DNA from: Lunularia cruciata | Taxonomy: Eukaryota > Streptophyta > Marchantiopsida > Lunulariales > Lunulariaceae | NCBI GenBank assembly: GCA_948567375.1 | Contig: OX419756.1 | Location: 73,510,552 to 73,574,551 of the forward strand | Reading direction: 5' to 3' | DNA length: 64,000 nucleotides | Shown: positions 13,100 through 23,359 of the stretch, one piece after another | Position numbering within the stretch: position 1 is the first letter of the stretch | Layout: each line of letters begins with the position of its first letter | Program-made: the position numbers and the translations under genes | The notes under the pieces: model-generated | Told to the model about the DNA's origin: nothing | Databases searched by the model: none | Seen by the model: the letters and a program-made list of their open reading frames with translations, nothing else

Positions 13100-15100
13100 C
13101 CTAATCACTTGGAGTTGATTATGCTCCTTACACATGTCAAGGAAGATGTTAGATCTTCCTTAAATTTTTTTTGAATTAACATCCTTTAGATCTACAACTT
13201 TGAAGACCTATACAATTACAAAGTCCAATACAACTTTGAAGCACTCCTCCTTAAGTATTTACAACTCTAAGTGCCTACAACAAAGAGTAACTTCTACACT
13301 TAAGGAGTTTGGTTTATTCTAGTACAAGTGTTACTTCTTTAATTAGTTGAGTTCTTTTGGTTTGGTACTCTACTATGAAGAAGTACCTTCACACTTCCAA
13401 CTCCTAAAGAGAAGTTTTTTCTACTCCTTATACTCTACTATTTCAGAAGGCTCCTTCAGTTTGAGTACTAGTTGGTCTATACGCTCGTCTTCATAAGTTC
13501 TTCTCTCCAACTTCTGGGCTGTCAATTAGGGCTCATGAATCTTTGTTGCTCTCCACTACTCTTATTATTTCAAAATTTCTAGAAAGAAGTCCCTTGCCTC
13601 ATTCAACTATTGGATCTTCATCTTCACTTCTTGGAGTACTTCATATGTTTGGGTTTGATTTGCATCCTTTTTCTCCTTTTCCTTCTACAATTCACCGGTC
13701 AGATGCTCTAGTTGGATGGCCACCTCCTTGTGAGATTCAGCTATTTTCAAAATTAAGGTCAAAATCTTAATCTTGGAGTTCTCCAATTCATTCTTAGTAC
13801 TTACCAATTCTTTGTTCTTGTTTTGGAGTGGTCTTTGTACCCAAATTGTCTTTACTTCTACTCAAACTTGAGTGCTCTCAGCTCTCCTTGTAATTTTTTG
13901 GTCTGTTTTTCACTTTGACTTTTATTTGCTGCAAGGGAGGCATTTTGCCTCTTGACTTTGTAGTTCTACTTCAATATTGCATTCTTCTTTAGCTACAAAT
14001 CCAATTGTTTTCTCTTCTTTGGGTTGAAGTTCTCTTCTTGAATATAATTGGGATGCTCATATTCTTCTTCTTGGACACCCAGTTCTTAATGCAACTAGGA
14101 GGGTCTTTAGTATGTGGTGCAACTTCTCCTTGCAACTCCTTGTTTCCTTCTTGCTTCACTTATTCCTTGTCCTCTTCTCACTAGTCTGGATTTGGAACCA
14201 ATTCCACATCTTCATATTGTTCTTCCTACGTTGCTCCAAAAGTGATTCCTTACAAGGTAATTGATCCTTGCTCCTCTTCCTCTTCCTCATCTTTGCACTC
14301 TTTAATATTCTTTGCTTCTTCTTTCAATGGGATACTTCAATTGCCTTAACACTTGATCAAAGCTTCTTTGGTGGCTATTGAGGTTTCTATGGAGTTTCTT
14401 GGCACCCTTTGGAGCTATGTTGTCTTCTTTTACCAATATGAACTTGCCAATTCTTGCATACTTGGCATTGGCTACCCCATAATTCTTGATTTATGATCAT
14501 GCTTTGGGTTGCAATGCCAAGTAGCATGTAGGATGAAATTGGCTAAGGAACTTCTTGCACTCTTCCTTGGTAAGTAAATTTGTCCCCATGGAAAATAGAT
14601 AGAAAATGGTGCCAAATAGGTTGCTCTTCGCTCTTGCTCAAAGTCTTTTTGCAATTTCTTACTTGCTAATAAAATGCCCATGCTCAATTTAACACCTCTC
14701 CTTGATACATGTAGGCAAAGAATACTACCTAGTTATTGTCAAGTAGATTGTAAGCTTTAGCTGAAATAATTTCATAATTTCCTCCACAATCACCCTTTGA
14801 GCTGGAATCTTCTATTTGCTAACTCTACACCCATTATTCTTTGACATTTTATTGTTGAATGTTGCCTTAATCTCATCGGTCAACTCTCAATCCAAAAACT
14901 TGGTATCTAATGTAATTGCTCTTGACTCTCTTGCATTTGGGTCAAGTGCCATCCTTCAATATTCTTTGTTCTAGTTGAATAGGTTTCCTCTCAAGTCCCA
15001 TGAATTCTTGTCCTTCTTTCCTTTCATCTCATGGATGATAATGAAGTCACTCAAGTCTTAATTCCAAAGCAAGAACCCACATTGTTGGCTCTAGTTGACT
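13100..15100 (-). pseudogene. Degenerate coding remnant, possibly gag-like
   Basis: Minus-strand translation gives protein-like stretches between many stops and shifts. The part near 14900-14650 includes KATFNNKMSKNNGCRV. Near 14450-14330 there is a stretch containing KYARIGKFILVKEDN, and the segment from about 14310 to 13500 is lysine/glutamate-rich and coiled-coil-like. The order of a globular N-terminal part followed by a charged coiled-coil tail resembles the first ORF of some plant retroelements, but I do not recognise the family. The family-B LTR begins just to the right at 15104, so this region was probably its insertion target. Confidence 0.35.
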
Positions 15101-15103
15101 TTG

Positions 15104-15605
15104 TGTAATACCAAGAGCTAGCCATATGATCTAGATGTGAAATTTGGTTTGGTAACCTCTAGAATGATGTTATACATGATGGTCAAAATAGATTAGATAG
15201 AAGTATCACCAAAAGAGTACTTCTACAAATAGGGTACATACCAAAATAGACTTGAAAACCTTAGAAGCAATAACTAGACATATGATTTAAAGGTGAGAAT
15301 TGGTTTGGTAACATCTGGAAGGATATTACACATGATGGACTAAATAGATCAGACATGGGTATCACCAAAAGAGGACTTGTACTAATAGAGTAGGAACAAA
15401 AATATGCCTGAAATCTTTGGAGGCCTAAACGGATGAATTTGGCCTAAAAAATGTATAGATTCCCCCCAATAGAGAAAAGGCTAGCTTTACATCCCCCTTG
15501 GTTCATCTCATCAAGAGATTTCCAAAGGTACCTCACTCACGTGATTTTGAGATTCCTAAAAGAAGATTCCCTAAAACATTCCCTCTTGTCAAAGCTTGTT
15601 TGACC
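15104..15605 (+). repeat. Family-B LTR (copy B1), left part
   Basis: It begins TGTAATACCAAGAGCTAGCC, the start shared by the family-B LTRs at 48052, 61510 and 62488, and runs to GCTTGTTTGACC, where family-A element A1 begins. The rest of this LTR is found at 21434-21531. About 100 bp of its middle is missing (the block that reads AACCAGATAGGACC in other copies), removed by the deletion that also truncated A2. The five bases before it are CTTTG; I could not find a matching target duplication at a right end. Confidence 0.78.
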
Positions 15606-16297
15606 TGTAATACCCATTTGTGCATGTGTGTGGTATTGTGATATTTAGCTTGGTATTACAAGTACTTAAGAGATATTATTTATATAGAGATAAAGGATGG
15701 TTCTATATTAGTCATGGTTAGCTAAAGTTAGTCATAGCTAAGATAGATGGGACCTTACTTTAGAGGAAGTAGAAAAGATGAGCACCACTATTTTGGATTT
15801 TAGTGTGTTGACTTGGTATTATTCCTAGGTGTTTGGCTTTGGGGAAAGAGTTGAGAACTCTTGGGCCCGCAAGCCTTTTTGTTTTGGATTCTTCTTTAGT
15901 CCAAGGATAGCCCATGTGAAGGAATCCTTGACTTAGTGGTTGGGTCAAGATAAGACCACATGCTTAGGGGAATATGCCCATGTGAATGGATATTCCTTTC
16001 TACTTTTTGACTTGACTTGACTTTTAGTCTAGTAACTTGAGTTACTCCGGTAATTAGTAACTTTGGTACGTAACTATTTCACAAGTATATAAACAAGGGG
16101 TGAGGAGGTACTCAATATCCTTTCATTTGCAACTATCTCTCTCTCATTGAGTTCTCTAGTGAGCAATGTCTTGAGCCTTGGAGTGTTAGCCTTGGAGGAG
16201 TATGATGGAGTTGGGGTTCCTTGCCTTCTTAGTCCATGGTGCGCTACCATAATAGCCATCAGAGGTTCATCCTGAGGGAGAGATAGGCCGGCTCACA
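15606..16297 (+). repeat. Family-A 5' LTR of A1
   Basis: This 692-bp LTR starts TGTAATACCC and ends GGCTCACA. It matches, in reverse complement, the LTRs at 20330-21008, 51060-51749 and 58189-58876. A TATATAAA box at 16086-16093 is the likely core promoter of the element, about 210 bp before the LTR end. Short open frames of about 60 codons inside it recur in every LTR copy and are not genes. Confidence 0.92.
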
Positions 16298-16301
16298 TTT
16301 T

Positions 16302-16320
16302 TGGTTCCGTTGCCGGGACC
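16302..16320 (+). other. Primer-binding site, tRNA-Asp-like
   Basis: Four bases after the LTR the sequence reads TGGTTCCGTTGCCGGGACC. It is complementary to a tRNA 3' end and differs at two early positions from the TGGCGCCGTTGCCGGGGA site (tRNA-Asp) used by Athila/Tat-type plant elements. The same sequence occurs in A3 on the minus strand at 58184-58166. The tRNA identity is inferred. Confidence 0.6.
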
Positions 16321-17157
16321 TCTCTAGAAAGCAAGATAATGTTCCGCGTCCAATTCTACATTAGGCAGAAGGAGGCTATGAGAGCTCACTTGGAGAGAAC
16401 ATTAGGAGAGGAGAGGGCTGAACTTATGTTAGAGAACCAAGATCCATTTGTATACCCTGTAGTTCATTATGATGTCTTTGAGATGATTTTATACATCTTG
16501 TACACATGAGAGGAATTGGAGAGATTGTGTGAGGTGGATTGCAGATTTTGGGGATTAAGGTGATTTTGGGCAAAATCTCAAGTTTGGGATCTGGACTTGA
16601 GATTTCTACACATGATAGCTTGGGTTATCTTTCAGTTAGCACACTTGAAATTATTGAGAGAGCTTTTATGCGCACTGGGCTAGAATTTTTGAAAGTTGAT
16701 AGGGTAAAGTGCTCCCGCAATTGCATGCTCTCTGGAAAATTGTACAGAGTCTGCCATTTCTTCAATTTTCAGTGAATTGTCCTGAAAATTTCCAAGAAAA
16801 TTCAATGCATTGTATCCTACCTGGTGCCACAAAAATTAGAGAGAGATCGTTCTTGCGCAAAGAGTTATGAGTTTTTGAAGTGAGGGGGGTGGTTTTTAGA
16901 CCAAATCTGAAATATGGGTGCTGAATAGAAAGGTGTCTAGGGCAAATGGCTCAATGAAAAGATCTGAAATTTTGCAGGGAGGGACGCCCTGGAGTTGTGA
17001 TCAAGTGTGCAAAATTTTAGAGGACTGTGACATATTGGTTGAGAGATTTGAGTGACATTGTGAGGAAGGGTCAATTCTGCAGAGTGGAGATCTCATGCAT
17101 GAGAAGTTTGAGATCAACAAAAAGCATGTTTGAGTGTTTAGATTCATCTTGGGGAAC

Positions 17158-17631
17158 ATGGAGGGTCATCAAGAGTGGAAATTGAGATTATGCAAGGTTC
17201 CCCAAGGGTTTGAGGTGATTATAGGGGTGGATTTGAGGAAAAGAGAGTTTATAATAGAATTTGAAGAGAGTGTTGAGAGGATCCAAAAACCTACACCACT
17301 TGGAGGAAAGAGTGAGTCTAAGTGCTTTCTATGTGGAGAGAAGGGACATAAGGCAAGTTCATGTCCATTGACATTTGAGAGCAAGAGATTGAGGGAAAGG
17401 AGAGGCTTACTTGACTTGGGTTTGCATGTTGGACCTTCTTCACCAAGATTGGGAGGGAGAAGATCTAAGACCAAGGAGTTGTGTGAGGTTTGTGGAGTTG
17501 AAGGACTTCCAAAAAGACATGAGTGTAGTGGAGTAAAAGCACTTTTGGAAACTTTGGTGAAGGATATTGGAGAGAGTCTTAGTACAGCTACAGAAATACT
17601 ACCACCTTCATCAGCTAGTTCTCAAGATTAG
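17158..17631 (+). CDS. Accessory zinc-knuckle ORF upstream of gag (A1)
   Basis: This ORF of about 157 codons lies between the primer site and gag. Near residue 57 it carries a retroviral-type CCHC knuckle, CFLCGEKGHKASSC, and near residue 110 a second Cys/His cluster, CEVCGVEGLPKRHEC. A serine-rich tail ends at 17631. The copy in A3 (57332-56859, minus) is also open over its full length with few changes, whereas gag-pol is damaged in both copies, suggesting the ORF was translated. An in-frame ATG at 17134 would add eight residues; the inner ATG matches the A3 start. Ogre-type elements also carry an ORF before gag, but I cannot show relatedness. The function is unknown; nucleic-acid binding is likely from the knuckle. 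Confidence 0.6.
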   Translation: MEGHQEWKLRLCKVPQGFEVIIGVDLRKREFIIEFEESVERIQKPTPLGGKSESKCFLCGEKGHKASSCPLTFESKRLRERRGLLDLGLHVGPSSPRLGGRRSKTKELCEVCGVEGLPKRHECSGVKALLETLVKDIGESLSTATEILPPSSASSQD

Positions 17632-17865
17632 TGATGGAGATAATCTTTCAACTTATGGATAAACTATCCATGAGAGTTAGATTAATATGCACTCTAGGAT
17701 TTGATGTTGCTATAGAAATCTTGGAGTAACCTGAACCTTTTGTGTTCCCTAGAGTGGATTATTCTCAGATGGTGTTAGTCATGTATATACTCTATTAGTA
17801 ATAGAGTGAGAGAAAAGAAAAGAGAAAAAAAAATTGAGAGAAAAGAAAGATAGTGAGGGGTTAAG

Positions 17866-20329
17866 ATGGGGAAACTTCCGGTTTTCTTTGGCAAGGATGG
17901 AGAAGATGTGGAGGCCTTTGTGAGAGACTTCAAGAGAGCTTGCATAGGAAACAATGAGAGGAGGAAGAATGAGTGGGCCTCATTATTACCAGATTTCTTT
18001 GAGGATGCAGCACTTACATGGTATGAGTCAGAATACCAAAAGAGAGAGAGGAGAGAGGGGGAAGAGGAGTCTTGGGAGACTTTGACTTCAGCACTCATTG
18101 AGAACTTTCTTCCTGATGAGAGTTATGAGAGATTGATGAGTGAGGTTACATTTCTCAAGCAAGGAGAAGGAGAGAAAGTGAGAGTCTATGTGGAAAGAGT
18201 GGAAAAGTTAGAGTCCAGATTTTGCATAGTGTTGAGGAAGGGTGGGGATGATGTGGAGACTACAATGATTGGCATAGGGGCCATGCTCACCAAGAATTTT
18301 GTGGGAGGGTTGAGACCATAAATTAGAAGCAAGGTGAAATATGAGAAACCTTCTTCCAAGGTTGAAGCTATCAAAATCGCAATTCGTATGGAGGAGAGTT
18401 TGGAAGGGGATGAGAGTGATTTGGTGGTGAAGGAGGTTGTGCATCCTCCTCAAGGCCACAAGTATGGTGGAAGTTCTGATACTTTGGTGACAAGGATTGC
18501 ACCACAAGTAGTAGTTTCTCCAGTTCTTGCACCTCCACCAAAAGATCCACTCCAAACCATCACAGAACAACTTGCGGATCTCAAGATCAATGTGGTGCAA
18601 CTATGGGAGAAGAGAGAGGTGGATCAGAATGTAGGGAGAGGGCCTAGGAGTTATGGAAACTATCCATATAGAGGAGGCAAACCAGCCATCAATTTCAATG
18701 ATAGAAATTGTTTTGGTTGTGGAGGAAGAGGCCATATCCAAAGGAATTGTCCAAATTCCACTTACCATGGAAGAAGGGGTTATGAGGGAGCCAATAGAGG
18801 GAAAGAGGGAGGTAGTGAAACCCAAGTGGCTCCTAATCCCAACAAAGGTAAGGGGATAGCATCCATAGATGTGGTTGAGAGCAAGTATGAGAAGGGAGAG
18901 TGCTCAAACTCCAAGGGTCTTAATTTGGAGCTTTTGGCACAAGAGAAGAAGAGAGCTCGTTTTGCAGAGGATGTTCACTCTTCTCAAGGATTTACTTCAA
19001 GCAAGGATACTCTTATGTCTAGTAGGAGCACTTGCACCTCAACACCATCAACAACAAAGACTCCAAGGAAGAAGTTGGGGATGGAGGACTTCTTGATCTC
19101 AAAGCAACAATGGAACTACAATGTGTTGGAGGATGTTGGTAGTCACAAGGCTAACATCACAGTGGGCCAATTAATTGCTTTGAACCCTACTTTGAGAAAG
19201 GAGCTTAGAGGTGGTTTGAGTTCTATAAGGAGCAAGAAAAAGAAGAAGGCAAAAGTTCCAGTATCAATGGGGGTGGTGGATGCCAAGCCAGCACCATGGG
19301 AGGCTTGTGAATATGCCTCCAAGATTGATGTGAGAGTGAATGGTCACAACATCAAGGATGCATTGGTTGATGGAGGATCAGCAGTGAATGCCATGTCAGA
19401 AAGGTTGATGAAGAAGTTGGGTATGATACCCTCAAGAGCTTCAACATTTGTGGTGAGCATGGCAAACAAGCAACAAGTTCGACCAGTAGGGGTGATGGAT
19501 AAAGTGGTAGTTTCAGTTATGGGAGTTCAAAATCTCATGACCTTCCAAGTCTTGAAGGATTCAAGCTATGACTTACTTCTTGGGAGGCCATGGTTGAGAG
19601 CAGCACGCACAACTGATCGATGGCACAAAGGGTACTTGAGGATTGGGCCATCAAACCATAGAGTCATAGTTCCTGTGACTAACACCACAAACACTTCACA
19701 TTCAGATACACCATCTTCTGATTATTGGGAATCAGATTCTGAAGAAGGAGCTTCAGGTGTGGACACAAGCATGGAAGAGGAGACTTCCACAGAGGAGGAT
19801 GAATCTGAATCTGATTCAGATGTGTTTCCCTTGTGTGCTATGGATTTTGCACCTAAGCCAGAGGTTTTGAAAGACCTAGACAAATCACCATTGACACTTG
19901 AGGAGGTAGAGAGAAGGTTAGCTACCCTCAAGTATGGCCCAAATGTTACCAAGGAGGAGAAGGTGAGATTTGAGGAAATTTTCCGCAAGTTCATCCATGT
20001 GTTTGCTTTTAGTTACAAGGATTTGAAGGAAGTTACCTTGGAGGAGCACAAGATAGAGGTGGAGTCACATGCAAGACCAATCCGCCAAAAGCAACGTCAC
20101 ATTAGCCCACCAATATCTTTGGTTGTGAAGGAGGAGATTGATAAGCTCAAGGAGGCTGGATTTATCTTTGAGGTGGAGAATTCAGAATGGGTGTCTCCAA
20201 TTGTCATTGTGAAGAAAAAGAATGGCAAGCTTCTGGTATGTGTGGATTACAAGAAGCTCAATGCTGTTACCAAGAAGGACTACTACCCATTGCCATTCAT
20301 TGATGAGATCTTGGAGGAGGTTGCAGGTC
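17866..20329 (+). pseudogene. Family-A gag-protease-RT, truncated
   Basis: The start ATG at 17866 opens a gag domain (MGKLPVFFGKDGEDVEAFV). The frame is stopped by TAA at 18319-18321, where A3 has a glutamine codon, then reopens and continues to 20329. It has a CCHC knuckle (CFGCGGRGHIQRNC, near residue 282), an aspartic protease with the active-site variant VDGGSAVN (near residue 502), an acidic serine-rich linker near 19730-19830, and the first part of reverse transcriptase through the VDYKKLNAVTKKDYYPLP segment. The RT breaks off at 20329 at the A2 insertion. The DGG protease site is of the Athila/Tat kind. With a stop in gag and most of pol missing, this copy cannot be autonomous. Confidence 0.86.
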
Positions 20330-21008
20330 TGTGAGCCGGCCTGTCTCTCACTCAGGATGAACCTCTGATGGCTATTATGGTAGCGCACCATGGACTAAGA
20401 AGGCAAGGAACCCCAACTCCATCATACTCCTCCAAGGCTAACACTCCAAGACTCAAGACATTGCTCACTAGAGAACTCAATGAGAGAGAGATAGTTGCAA
20501 ATGAAAGGATGATGAGTACCTCCTCACCCCTTGTTTATATACTTGTGAAATAGTTACGTACCAAAGTTACTAATTACCGTAGTAACTCAAGTTACCAGAC
20601 TAAAAGTCAAGTAAAGTCAAAAAGTAGAAAGGAATATCCATTCACATGGGCATATTCCCCTTATCTTGACTTAACCACTAAAGCAAGGATTCCTTCACAT
20701 GGGCTATCCTTGGACTAAAGAAGAATCCAAAATAAAAAGGCTTGCGGGCCCAAGAGTTCTCAACTCTTTCCCCAAAGCCAAACACCTAGGAATAATACCA
20801 AGTCAACACACTAAAATCCAAAATAGTGGTGCTCATCTTTTCTACTTCCTCTAAAGTAAGGTCCCATCTATCTTAGCTATGACTAACTTTAGCTAACCAT
20901 GACTAATATAGAACCATCCTTTATCTCTATATAAATAATATCTCTTAAGTACTTGTAATACCAAGCTAAATATCACAATACCACACACATGCACAAATGG
21001 GTGTTACA
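20330..21008 (-). repeat. Family-A 3' LTR of A2
   Basis: In plus orientation it reads TGTGAGCC to GGTGTTACA, the reverse complement of the LTR at 15606. It lacks about 13 bp (the AAGCATGTGGTC block) present near 51390 in the A3 LTR. Confidence 0.9.
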
Positions 21009-21056
21009 TTTACCCCCGGACTAAGTTTTCACTTTGTCCTCAAAGTGAAGGTCTCT

Positions 21057-21413
21057 CTACCTTCTATGGTACATCTTCAACTTATCATGGTTAATCCTAT
21101 CAAAGTATCTTCCTCCCAACTCCTTGAGATCATAGGTGTAATTGCCCCACACCTTCTCCACTATGAAAGGTCCAAAGTACTTAGGCAAAAACTTCTTTTG
21201 CACTCTCTTGAATCGAATGGAATCAAACAACATTACCCAATCACCTTCTTTGAAAGGGTCCACCTTCTTCTTGCCTTGCCTCTTATCATAGCTCTCCTTT
21301 TGTTTCCTTTGGGCTTGCTCCACTCGAACCATAGCAACTGCTCTTGCCTCTTCCAACTCCATGAGTTGATCCTTCCTTGACTTCTCTGCATCACCTCCTT
21401 GTGCTTTCTTCAA
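21057..21413 (-). pseudogene. Family-A integrase C-terminus (A2 fragment)
   Basis: These 118 codons match the C-terminal part of the A3 integrase ORF almost residue for residue, including QRKQKESYDKRQGKKKVDPF and KYFGPFIVEKVWGNYTYDL. No chromodomain follows; the stop lies about 35 bp before the polypurine tract. The upstream part was lost in the deletion at 21433. Confidence 0.8.
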
Positions 21414-21433
21414 TCTCCTATGAATGCTTTGGA

Positions 21434-21531
21434 GGAGATCCTCTTTGTCTATATAATAAAGAGAAGGTGCTCATTTGGGGCATTGGAGGTTTGAGTGTGA
21501 AATTGTATATTTTTCATGGTGTTACATTACA
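21434..21531 (+). repeat. Family-B LTR (copy B1), right part, and primer site
   Basis: This is the last 98 bp of the LTR begun at 15104. It includes the TCTATATAATAAAGAGAAGGTGCTC promoter block and ends CATTACA. A primer site resembling initiator-Met tRNA (TGGTATCAAAATAGG) starts at 21533. Confidence 0.76.
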
Positions 21532-21669
21532 ATGGTATCAAAATAGGTGTTGTCATCTAAGAGAGTGGATCACCCCTCTTGGAAGAACATGGGCTACTGA
21601 GACGGAGTAATTTTGAGGAGAGACATTTTGGTGTAATTGGTAGATTAGGAGTACTAGAGGGAGGATAGA

Positions 21670-22021
21670 ATGGAGGCTCCAAGAGGACAATATCCAACAC
21701 CTCGCTTTTGTTCTTGAATCCATTTTACATCAAGATTATGTACATTCAAGTGAATGTGTATCTAGTTTTTCACTTTGGAGTAGAGTTCATGGATATAGTG
21801 ATGAATTCACCAAACCCAATGATTATGCTTTTAATGATTTACAATAAAGAGTGGGATTTGACAAGCTTTATTTTGTTGTGATAGATTTGAATGTTCCAAA
21901 TCCTTTCCCTTTTAACACTCAAGTAGAAATTTATTATGTAGTGAGACCAAAAATGATGTTAAGAGATTTTATGGTAAGGAATTTTGGTGAGGAATATTAT
22001 CAACAAGTGGTAGCTTCTGAG
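21670..22021 (+). pseudogene. Conserved pre-gag ORF of family B (copy B1)
   Basis: The segment between the primer site and the expected gag is recognisably the same as in copies C (48701-49075) and D (63369-63790). It contains VHGYSDEFTKPND and VPNPFPFNTQVEI followed by VVRPK, interrupted in this copy by one stop. The homology ends at GTAGCTTCTGAGG near 22021, and the family-B gag that follows in C and D is absent. Its function is unknown. Confidence 0.5.
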
Positions 22022-22026
22022 GGTTT

Positions 22027-22278
22027 AGGGTTTACTTTAGTACAAGAGGAGATCACTCTAATTTGGAGTATTAGTGGGATCATTCCATCCACCTTGGATG
22101 TTCCATTGTGGAGTTCAGAGGAAGCAATGAAGTAGCATGTAGATCAGTTGATGCAATAGGCTTGGAGTGGAACCTTTGTACCACCATGAGACAAGTGTGA
22201 GGATGAGCCTCCAGAGTTGATTACCTTAACACCTCTAGATACCACACTCATTGCTTGGTAGTATCCAATAGAAAGAGT
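22027..22278 (+). pseudogene. N-terminal polyprotein segment before the methyltransferase
   Basis: In one frame, with three stops (22135, near 22168 and near 22258), this reads as a continuous acidic segment containing CEDEPPELITLTPLDTTLIAW and then YPIERV. A one-base frame change separates it from the methyltransferase frame at 22279. It is probably the end of the gag/protease part of the polyprotein. No zinc knuckle or protease motif remains. Confidence 0.45.
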
Positions 22279-23248
22279 ATGTCTATGGAGTTGTTTGGTG
22301 GGATTAGCACTGGACTAACTACGGTACTACAAGCAGGTATACAAATACAAAGGTACTTGGATGTGGAAAGAGATGAGATTGCTAGGCGAGTCTCTCTACA
22401 TCATCTGGCACACTTGGCCTATTGGTATCTTGAGTTATTACCAATGTTAGCAGTCAAGGGTTACCAAAAGACCCTACCAACAAACATTTCCTTGTTGAGG
22501 GTGTAGGATTTAGAGAGACATGGTCCCATTCATTTGGTGATTTTAGGATAGCCATGTTAGGGATATACACGCATTGGCCAAGGTCTAGTTCTAGGTCTTT
22601 AGGATCCCCATTTTGGTATGTTTTGGGAGATATTACGGATACTACAATATCTCTAGGTTCATCAGTCCATATCTCCAACTTACATTTTAGAGAACATCCC
22701 TTTGATGGGTGATTTATTGCACCCAAGTGGTGGCAAGTATACATCAGGTCTATTCTTGGATGGGACTTGCCATCTTGTTAGATGCGGCCAAAGTGGGATC
22801 ACGAGCTCATTGTCTTCATCTTTGGTGGACAAACTTCTTACCTAGAGAGGTTCTATAGTGTGATTATGTTGGGATTCAATGACCAGACCACATCATTATT
22901 GATGACATCTCGGATATTGGGTCTTAGTCTTAGATGATGGTAGTGTTTGATAGGTCACCTATGGTAGTGGTGAACCTAGTTGGACAGCCCCAAGCCGCTT
23001 AGTCCACACTTATAAGTTTCCTAGGCTCTCATGCTTTTTGAGAGGGAGGTCTTGATCTGGTTTGGGACTCACAATTATAGCAGTTGGTGGAACTCAACAC
23101 CAATGAGAGAGAGCGGGCAATGGGTTTTTGCACCGATATTGCTGCTATTCTTGTCGTGTCAAAGGTATCCAAGGGTCAAGTATTAGGTCAAGCTATGGAC
23201 CTGACCTGTTTGACCTGGATTGTGAGCCTTGGTTTGGCACAATAGCAT
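22279..23248 (+). pseudogene. C5-cytosine DNA methyltransferase domain of retroelement
   Basis: The conserved C5-methyltransferase motifs appear in order. Motif I, MELFGGISTGL, begins near 22285 (SAM binding). Motif II, VERDEIARRV, is near 22362. Motif IV surrounds the catalytic Pro-Cys at 22552-22557, flanked by TAG codons where Trp and Gln are expected. Motif VI appears as ENI at 22690-22698. A DAAKVGSRAH segment followed by LWWTN is at about 22779-22833, and the C-terminal motifs NERERAMGF (23102) and GQAMDL (23186) close the domain. An intact protein would methylate cytosine in DNA. The middle part (22840-23100) is shifted and full of stops, so it is inactive. It sits between the gag-side segment and RT, and is therefore part of the polyprotein, not a neighbouring gene. 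Confidence 0.82.
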
Positions 23249-23359
23249 AGGATGCACTTGATAAACATCACCACTCATACACTTGTGAGTATTGAGATGA
23301 TTCAAGCACATGCTGAAGGTGATGGACCAAGTGGATATGGTATTCTTTGGATATAGCTA

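Larger units (their letters stand above)
15606..20329 (+). mobile_element. Ty3/gypsy family-A element A1 (5' part)
   Basis: A1 consists of a 5' LTR, a primer-binding site, a leader, an extra zinc-knuckle ORF and then gag-protease-RT. It stops inside RT at 20329, where the oppositely oriented copy A2 begins. Its RNase H, integrase and 3' LTR are absent. Apart from a nonsense codon in gag it is close in sequence to the fuller element A3 at 51060-58876. The plus orientation is set by LTR polarity and coding strand. A1 sits inside the family-B LTR that starts at 15104, so it is younger than that LTR. Confidence 0.85.
20330..21433 (-). mobile_element. Truncated family-A element A2, inverted inside A1
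   Basis: A2 comprises a complete minus-oriented 3' LTR (20330-21008), a polypurine tract (minus-strand AGTCCGGGGGTAAA, 21022-21009) and the integrase C-terminus, then ends abruptly. On its left it abuts A1's RT exactly at the TG terminus of the LTR, as expected for integration. On its right it passes into the remainder of a family-B LTR through the shared bases TTGGA (21429-21433). The rest of A2, the 3' part of A1 and part of the family-B LTR were lost together, most simply by one deletion with microhomology. Confidence 0.82.
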
